Program-made: the position numbers and the translations under genes
DNA from: CAZART01 sp964487555
GTDB taxonomy: Bacteria > Bacteroidota > Rhodothermia > Rhodothermales > VXPQ01
Assembly (NCBI GenBank): GCA_964487555.1
Contig: CAZART010000069.1
Coordinates: forward strand, 1-28,076
Reading direction: 5' to 3'
Length of the DNA stretch: 28,076 bases
Notes under the pieces: model-generated
Seen by the model: the letters and a program-made list of their open reading frames with translations, nothing else
What the model was told of the DNA's origin: nothing
Databases searched by the model: none
In this document: piece after piece, positions 23,048 through 28,076 of the stretch
Layout: each line of letters starts with the position of its first letter
Numbering within the stretch: position 1 is the first letter of the stretch

Positions 23048-23950
23048 TCACAGCACAACCTCATCAATGTCTTTTATCAGCTCTTTTGTATGGTGGCTGT
23101 CGTTCAGAGGTAGGACGGTGCCGAAGGACCGACTCTGCTCGATCGTCCGCATGTCGAGCTCGCCGACGATCAAATCCTCTTGATTAAGCGTACCCAGCGC
23201 GAGGATGCCGTCTCGTGCGAAAGAGAAATCGGATGGTGTAAGGATGGCAGCCTGCCCGTAGCTCATGGAAACATCCGGAACTCGAGGCAGGCTTCCGACA
23301 GTGCCGGTGTGGATAACATACATGTGATTTTCGATCGTGCGCGCCTGGGCGCAATAGCGAACGCGTATAAATCCCTGGCGATCGTCGGTATAGCTTGGCA
23401 CGGCGAGGATCGCTGCGCCCTTGTGGGCGGCCGCCCGAACGAGCTCCGGAAACTCCACGTCGTAACAGATGGCGATGGCGATCTTTCCGAAATCCGTTTC
23501 AAATACGCGCAATCGATTGCGAGCGGCGACGTACCAATCCTCTCTCTCAAACCGCGTCATGTGCAGCTTACCCTGGATGGCATGATCGCCCTTCGGTGAG
23601 AATAGATAGCTGTCGTTGTGAACCTTCCCGGTGTCTTCATCGAGAACGGGGATGGTGCCCGCCACCACATAGATGTCGTGCTCTTTCGCAAGCCGGGCCA
23701 TCAGTTCAACGAACCGCGGCAGAAAGGAAGCGAGCTCGCGGATGAGCTCGTGAATCGGTCGTTTGATGTCCGTCAGTGAGATGAGTTGCGCGGTGAAGTA
23801 CTCGGGCAGCACGAGGAGCCGGCACCTGTAGCTTGCTGAGGTCATGACGGCCGATTCGACCTGATCGGCGAACTGCTCAAATCGCTCAATGGGGCGGATG
23901 AAGTACTGCGATGCGGCCACGCGTAGGCGGTCGCCCAGAGGTTCTTTCAT
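23048..23950 (-). CDS. Carbon-nitrogen hydrolase (nitrilase superfamily)
   Basis: A 300-residue hydrolase with the Glu-Lys-Cys triad visible: E50 in LLVLPEYFT, K128 in QGKLHMTRFE and C162 in IAICYDVEFPE. It cleaves a non-peptide C-N bond such as an amide of unknown identity. The KLHMTRFE and SYTDDRQGFIRVRYCAQAR stretches match the subgroup that is often fused behind a GNAT domain. The GNAT gene follows on the same strand, so the two are probably partners. No signal peptide. Confidence 0.92.
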   Translation of the reverse strand: MKEPLGDRLRVAASQYFIRPIERFEQFADQVESAVMTSASYRCRLLVLPEYFTAQLISLTDIKRPIHELIRELASFLPRFVELMARLAKEHDIYVVAGTIPVLDEDTGKVHNDSYLFSPKGDHAIQGKLHMTRFEREDWYVAARNRLRVFETDFGKIAIAICYDVEFPELVRAAAHKGAAILAVPSYTDDRQGFIRVRYCAQARTIENHMYVIHTGTVGSLPRVPDVSMSYGQAAILTPSDFSFARDGILALGTLNQEDLIVGELDMRTIEQSRSFGTVLPLNDSHHTKELIKDIDEVVL

Positions 23951-24051
23951 ACTTGTGCCGGATCATTATTGCGGATGGCTGATCTTTACTGCCAGCGCGT
24001 CGTGATTGAGAGGCAACGGCGCAGAGTGCGAATACGTGTACAGGCGTTGTG

Positions 24052-24807
24052 ATGGTGAGATCCGATTCAAACGACCCCGGCATCCGAAGGAGCGCCTCAG
24101 CCGGCGAGCCGGCGCTGGTGCAGCTGGACGGTCTCACGAAGACGTACCAGGAGGGCGATCGATGCCGGACCGTTCTCGACGGACTCGACGCGCAATTCGG
24201 CAAAGGCGATTTAATCGTCCTGTTAGGTCGAAGTGGATCCGGAAAGAGCACGCTGCTCAATCTAATTAGTGGCATAGACGTGCCTACTTCCGGGACGGTA
24301 TCGATCGCGAACTCCGACCTTACGCGTCTCTCCGAGCGCGAGCGGACGCTATTTCGGCGACGACACATCGGATTCATATTTCAGTCATTCAACCTAATTC
24401 CCACGCTCAGCGTGCTCGAAAATCTTCTCTTGCCGATGGAGTTGACGGGCCGGCGCGGTCGCTCGGATGCGGCTCGGGACCTGCTCGAGAAGATCGGGCT
24501 CGAAGACCGGGCCGACACATTTCCGGACCGGCTGTCAGGCGGGGAACGGCAGCGCGTGGCCATCGCGCGGGCACTGGCGCACGAGCCGCTCCTCATTCTT
24601 GCGGACGAACCTACGGGCAATCTGGATTTCGAGACGGGGACCCACGTCATGAACCTTCTGGAGGCACTCGTTCATGACCAGGGCGCAACGATGATTGTGG
24701 CCACGCACGATCGCGACATCGTCCCTCGGGCGAATCGAGTCGTTCAGCTGCGTGGGGGAAAGCTCGAGGATTCGGCGCTTTCTAATGGATGGGGAGAGTC
24801 GGCATGA
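24052..24807 (+). CDS. ABC transporter ATP-binding protein (LolD/MacB-type, AttE-like)
   Basis: A 251-residue ATPase with Walker A LLGRSGSGKSTLLN, Q-loop FIFQSFNLIPTLSVLENLLL, signature LSGGERQRVAIARAL, Walker B LLILADEPTGNLD and the switch His in VATHDRD. The long helix after the Q-loop is typical of the LolD/MacB/FtsE group that drives FtsX-type permeases without moving substrate through the membrane. The ATG at 24052 is preferred to the GTG at 24049. The stop overlaps the permease start as ATGA, so the two are coupled. Confidence 0.94.
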   Translation: MVRSDSNDPGIRRSASAGEPALVQLDGLTKTYQEGDRCRTVLDGLDAQFGKGDLIVLLGRSGSGKSTLLNLISGIDVPTSGTVSIANSDLTRLSERERTLFRRRHIGFIFQSFNLIPTLSVLENLLLPMELTGRRGRSDAARDLLEKIGLEDRADTFPDRLSGGERQRVAIARALAHEPLLILADEPTGNLDFETGTHVMNLLEALVHDQGATMIVATHDRDIVPRANRVVQLRGGKLEDSALSNGWGESA

Positions 24808-27317
24808 CGCTGACGAACCGCGCGGGCGTCCGATATCTCAAACGTCATCCGTGGCTGACGGCGCTTTCGGTGCTCGGCATCGCGCTGGGCGTTGCGGTCG
24901 TTGTGTCGATCGACATTGCGAATTCAAGCGCCAGGCGTTCCTTCGAGCTTTCGGCGGAACGTGTGGCGGGCCGTGCAACCCACAGCGTCGTCGGTATTGA
25001 AACGCTTGCCGATGAGGTCTTCCGGCGGGTGCGCGTAGAGGCCGGTGTTCGGCCTTCTGCGCCTATCGTAGAAGGGTATGTCTCGATTCGAGGCCGCACC
25101 TTTGAAGTGCTCGGAGTGGATCCGTTTTTCGACCGGCCGTTTCGTGGATACGCCGGGCCTGTCTCAGAGCTGGATCTCGGATTGTTTCTCGGGCCGGGCG
25201 GCGTAGTGCTGCTGTCCGGCACGGCGGCCGACGAGCTCGCCGTCCATTCGGGCGATACGTTGAGGGCGACGGCGGCCGGTCGATCTCATCCGCTGGTTGT
25301 CGGTGGAGTCACGAGGGCGGAAGGTGGGAATGCCGAGGCGCCGACCAATCTCATCGTGGCAGACGTCGGCACGGCGCAGCGACTGTTCGGCATGGAGGGT
25401 CGCTTGAGCCGGATCGATCTGATGCTGCCCGACGACCCCGAGGCGATCGACCGAGTCGAGGCGGCGCTTCCAGGGGGCGCCCGCCTGGTCCGATCGGGGG
25501 CGCGGACGGAGACGGTGGGTCAGATGACGCGCGCCTTCGAGGTCAATCTGACGGCACTGAGCCTTCTTGCGCTGGTAGTCGGCATGTTTTTGATTTACAA
25601 CACCATGACGTTTTCGGTCGTGCAGCGTCGTTCCCTGATCGGGAGGATGCGTGCAATCGGGATCACGCGGGCCGAGGTGTTTCGCCTCATTCTTGTTGAG
25701 GCTTGCATCCTCGGGGTCGCGGGAACCGTGATCGGTCTGGCAAGTGGCGTCGCGCTATCGTTCGGGCTCGTCCGCATGGTTACTCAGACGATCAACGACC
25801 TGTACTATGTCGTCGAAGTCCAGTCCGTGACGGTGGATCCCTGGGTTCTAGCCAAGGGCATTGCCCTTGGCATCGGGGCGACCGTTATTGCGGCCCTGCC
25901 GCCGGCACGTGAAGCGGCGACGTCGCCCGTCGCGGTCGTGCTGCAGCGATCCGAGGAGGAGGTCCGTCTCGTGCGGGCGTTGCCGAAGCTGACACTTGCG
26001 GCGGCCGCGGCAGGCGCCTGCGCGGCGGCCTTACTCCTGGCGTCGGGGCGCAGCCTCGTTCTGAGCTATATCGGACTGCTGCTGATCCTCGTCGCCTTCG
26101 CCTTGATCACTCCGCTGGCGCTGATGCTGTTCGCACGCGCGACGCGAAGCGTGATCGGCAGGCCGTTTGGCGTGCTTGGGAGAATGGCTGCTCAAGGCGT
26201 AATTCACAATCTCAGCCGAACGTCCGTTGCGGCGGCCGCCCTGAGCATCGCCGTCGCTGCGGCCGTCGGTGTTGGCGTGATGATCGGCAGTTTTCGTGAC
26301 ACGGTGTCGACGTGGCTCGACTATACGCTCCAGGCCGACCTTTACGTGCAGGCGCCAAGTTCCGTCGCTCGGCTGGGAGACGCAGTGCTCGACGAAGAAC
26401 TCCTCGAAGCATTTGCCGATATAGACGGAGTAGAGGCCGTCTCGTCCATTCGCCGGCTCGATCTTGTCCTAGAGGGAGACCCCATACAGCTGGCCGGGGT
26501 CCTCGCGGGTCCGAAAAGGCGAGCATCGGTCCGGTTTATGCACGATGCGGTCGACGAGATCTGGCGTGGATTTGATGCCGGCGAGGTGATCGTTTCCGAG
26601 CCCTTCGCGTACCGCACTCGACTGGGACGGGGCGATACACTCGAGTTACCAACTGCAAAGGGGCTTCGCCGTTTTCCGGTGGCCGGCGTGTTCTACGATT
26701 ATGGATCCGATGCGGGTGTGGCTATGATGAACAGGAACTCATTTGTGCAGTACTTCGACGTGCGCGGTCTATCGGGCATCTCCCTTTATGCGAGGGAAGG
26801 CGCGGATCTAACGCGCATGGCGGCAGATGTGCGTGAGGCGGCGAAAGGTCGGGAGCTGATCGTGCGGTCGAATCGCGATCTGCGAACGTTCTCGCTGGAA
26901 ATCTTCGATCGCTCCTTCACGATTACGGCCGTTCTCCGGTTGCTCGCGTTGCTGGTCGCATTCGTCGGGATCGTCAGCGCGCTGATGGCCCTACAAGTTG
27001 AGCGCGAACGCGAATTTGCCGTCTTGCGAGCGGAAGGACTGACGCCCGGCCAACTCTGGCGCTACGTGACGCTTCAGACGGGCGTGATGGGCGCGGCCGC
27101 CGGGCTGCTTTCCGTGCCGCTGGGAATCCTCCTCGCCGTCGTACTGGTGTTTGTAATCAACAAGCGCTCGTTCGGATGGACTCTTGAGCTTGGCATCGAT
27201 CCTGGAATTCTCGTGCAAGCCGCGGTCGTTGCGATCGCCGCATCCATTCTGGCCGGTATCTATCCGTCCTGGAAAATGAGCCGGGCAAATCCGGCGAACG
27301 CTCTTCGGGGTGATTGA
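24804..27317 (+). CDS. Large FtsX-type ABC permease (AttFG-like)
   Basis: An 837-residue membrane protein made of two FtsX halves. The first TM is at about 15-36 (WLTALSVLGIALGVAVVVSI), followed by a MacB-like periplasmic domain and an FtsX core at about 250-370 (SLLALVVGMFLIYNTMTFSV). A second part opens with TM segments at about 395-440 and 470-490, has its own periplasmic domain (510-690) and a second FtsX core at about 705-835 (LLALLVAFVGIVSALMALQV… AAVVAIAASILAGIYPSWKM). It resembles a fusion of AttF and AttG, or lipoprotein-release-type permeases with 10 TM segments. Partner ATPase upstream; AttH-like protein downstream. Substrate unknown, probably a lipid, lipoprotein or peptide in the envelope. 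Confidence 0.92.
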   Translation: MTLTNRAGVRYLKRHPWLTALSVLGIALGVAVVVSIDIANSSARRSFELSAERVAGRATHSVVGIETLADEVFRRVRVEAGVRPSAPIVEGYVSIRGRTFEVLGVDPFFDRPFRGYAGPVSELDLGLFLGPGGVVLLSGTAADELAVHSGDTLRATAAGRSHPLVVGGVTRAEGGNAEAPTNLIVADVGTAQRLFGMEGRLSRIDLMLPDDPEAIDRVEAALPGGARLVRSGARTETVGQMTRAFEVNLTALSLLALVVGMFLIYNTMTFSVVQRRSLIGRMRAIGITRAEVFRLILVEACILGVAGTVIGLASGVALSFGLVRMVTQTINDLYYVVEVQSVTVDPWVLAKGIALGIGATVIAALPPAREAATSPVAVVLQRSEEEVRLVRALPKLTLAAAAAGACAAALLLASGRSLVLSYIGLLLILVAFALITPLALMLFARATRSVIGRPFGVLGRMAAQGVIHNLSRTSVAAAALSIAVAAAVGVGVMIGSFRDTVSTWLDYTLQADLYVQAPSSVARLGDAVLDEELLEAFADIDGVEAVSSIRRLDLVLEGDPIQLAGVLAGPKRRASVRFMHDAVDEIWRGFDAGEVIVSEPFAYRTRLGRGDTLELPTAKGLRRFPVAGVFYDYGSDAGVAMMNRNSFVQYFDVRGLSGISLYAREGADLTRMAADVREAAKGRELIVRSNRDLRTFSLEIFDRSFTITAVLRLLALLVAFVGIVSALMALQVEREREFAVLRAEGLTPGQLWRYVTLQTGVMGAAAGLLSVPLGILLAVVLVFVINKRSFGWTLELGIDPGILVQAAVVAIAASILAGIYPSWKMSRANPANALRGD

Positions 27318-27692
27318 TGCCCAGCGATCTTGGATTTAGGCGAACATCCGGTTGCTTTATTGCGTACAAAACGGTTACAGTAAGGCTGCCCCGTTCCGCG
27401 TCGGAAACAATGAGCGCCGTCCGAGGGCAAAAGATGTTCCTATCTATCGAACCAGCGGGTCTATCGTGGTCACACAAATACTTCTTGGCAATCCACACAA
27501 CCTCTTTGTTTTCGACTTCGGCCGCTCCGGCACCGGCTCCGCGCCGTTTTGCGGCGATGAGTCCTTCATCGAGACGAAGTGGGAGCTCGTCCAGCGCAAC
27601 GTATCGATCAGCGGATCGAAGGGTGCGCTCTACCGTCCCCCGATCGAGATGCGCGAAGTGACGGTAGTGAGCCGCGATTGAGGCTTGCGAGG
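27318..27692. other. 375-bp stretch without a firm gene
   Basis: This region lies between the FtsX permease and the AttH-like gene. The first 150 bp are more AT-rich and look non-coding. The second half has one frame with coding-like third-position GC (see the hypothetical ORF at 27352-27681). No terminator was seen. Confidence 0.4.
27352..27681 (+). CDS. Doubtful small hypothetical ORF
   Basis: A frame of 109 codons starting with TTG. The second half (GSIVVTQILLGNPHNLFVFDFG … YRPPIEMREVTVVSRD) has plausible protein composition and GC-rich third positions, while the first 35 residues do not. It has no recognised family, no signal peptide and no convincing ribosome-binding site. It could be the remnant of a longer gene or a small protein with a later start (a GTG lies at 27466). 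The antisense frame at 27157-27831 is arginine-rich and less likely. Confidence 0.3.
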   Translation: MLYCVQNGYSKAAPFRVGNNERRPRAKDVPIYRTSGSIVVTQILLGNPHNLFVFDFGRSGTGSAPFCGDESFIETKWELVQRNVSISGSKGALYRPPIEMREVTVVSRD

Positions 27693-28076
27693 GTGACCTC
27701 CGGCCGCAAAACGAGCGTGCGATGGATTTTCGCGGTGATCCTTGTTGCAGCAGGCGTCGCGACCGTCCTCCTGCTCCTTGCGAAGGAACAAAGCGAGACG
27801 GGCGAATCGTCGCTGAGCCTTGCGGCTGCATTGTCTTCGGACACCAGCGGATATGCTCGCGCCACTGCGCCGCGCGCGTTCCAGTTTCCGGCCGATCACG
27901 GTCCCCATTCTGATTTTCGGACGGAATGGTGGTACTATACCGGCAATCTCGCAGACGCGGACGGACGGCGGATAGCGTATCAGTTCACCCTCTTTCGGAC
28001 GGCTCTTACGCCCGCCGCTGGCACTGATTCGCTGCCGTCGCACATGTCTGAAGGATCGCACGTGTCTGAAGGATCG
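27693..28076 (+). CDS. AttH/CrtC-like lipocalin-type protein, N-terminal part, truncated at the window edge
   Basis: I translated this frame by hand from a GTG at 27693, preceded by GAGG; a TTG at 27678 is an alternative. After MTSGRKTSVRW comes a hydrophobic segment (FAVILVAAGVATVLLLL), then a variable stretch and the hallmark PADHGPHSDFRTEWWYYTGN of the AttH/carotenoid 1,2-hydratase-like family, followed by YQFTLFRTAL. The C-terminal two thirds are outside the window. In AttEFGH-type loci the same protein accompanies the ATPase and FtsX permease found just upstream, so it is probably the exported partner of that system. The last visible residues repeat HxSEGS twice. Confidence 0.82.
   Translation, partial: MTSGRKTSVRWIFAVILVAAGVATVLLLLAKEQSETGESSLSLAAALSSDTSGYARATAPRAFQFPADHGPHSDFRTEWWYYTGNLADADGRRIAYQFTLFRTALTPAAGTDSLPSHMSEGSHVSEGS
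28041..28076 (+). repeat. 18-bp direct tandem repeat at the window edge
   Basis: Two copies (28041-28058 and 28059-28076) of an 18-bp unit, CACATGTCTGAAGGATCG, differ by one base (CACATG versus CACGTG). They encode HMSEGS-HVSEGS inside the AttH-like protein. The sequence stops exactly at the end of copy two, so further copies may exist. Confidence 0.85.

Noticed and set aside
27157..27831. Minus-strand frame of 224 codons near the right end
   Set aside because: It overlaps the FtsX permease end and the AttH-like start on the other strand, and its composition is arginine-rich and unlike a protein.

Overview
The window is about 28 kb of high-GC bacterial chromosome, most likely from a member of the Bacteroidota/Rhodothermota (Rhodothermia-like) lineage. 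This rests on the style of its proteins: a Mrp/ApbC ATPase with a MAYFTP…YYLFG stretch where many homologues have CxxC, PrmA, M28 and M20 peptidases, and DUF4382- and DUF6503-like envelope proteins. It probably comes from a draft or metagenome assembly. It holds a 100-N scaffold gap whose two flanks are the same 55 bp, and the right edge ends inside a short tandem repeat. No rRNA, tRNA, insertion sequence, phage or CRISPR was seen.

Layout. At the left edge is the 5' part of a minus-strand multi-pass membrane sensor (1-1111). A plus-strand block follows: a four-repeat envelope protein, PrmA, a Mrp-type P-loop carrier, an Nfu scaffold and a CooC-like ATPase (1429-6541). From 15636 down to about 6632, on the minus strand, lies the core of the window, a tightly packed [NiFe]-hydrogenase locus. 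In transcription order it encodes four small single-pass membrane/coiled-coil proteins, the small subunit, the large subunit, a degenerate HybD-like protein, a four-TM protein, a small protein like the N-terminal domain of hydrogenase-linked NifU proteins, an intact maturation protease, and a winged-helix protein with a Cys/His-rich tail. Two related DUF6503-like envelope proteins follow, the first with an ATGA start/stop overlap.

The small subunit resembles the high-affinity, oxygen-insensitive group 1h type (and the related group 1l of Bacteroidota) around its medial and distal clusters, but it has a CxxC where I recall group 1h having CxxD. It has no Tat signal and no C-terminal anchor, so the enzyme is probably cytoplasmic and held at the membrane by the small membrane proteins. 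A plausible role is scavenging trace H2 to feed the respiratory chain. HypA-F genes are not in the window and must lie elsewhere. The nearby Mrp, Nfu and CooC-like genes could supply Fe-S clusters or nickel, but that link is inference.

Upstream of the hydrogenase operon come a DUF4382-like lipoprotein, an M20 amidohydrolase, an M28 aminopeptidase and a DUF58 protein (minus strand). Next are pyrR-pyrB (plus), then a GNAT acetyltransferase and a carbon-nitrogen hydrolase (minus) that look like the split form of a known fusion. The right end carries an AttEFGH-like export/lipid system (plus): an ATPase, a large fused FtsX-type permease, a doubtful small ORF, and the truncated start of an AttH/CrtC-like lipocalin protein.
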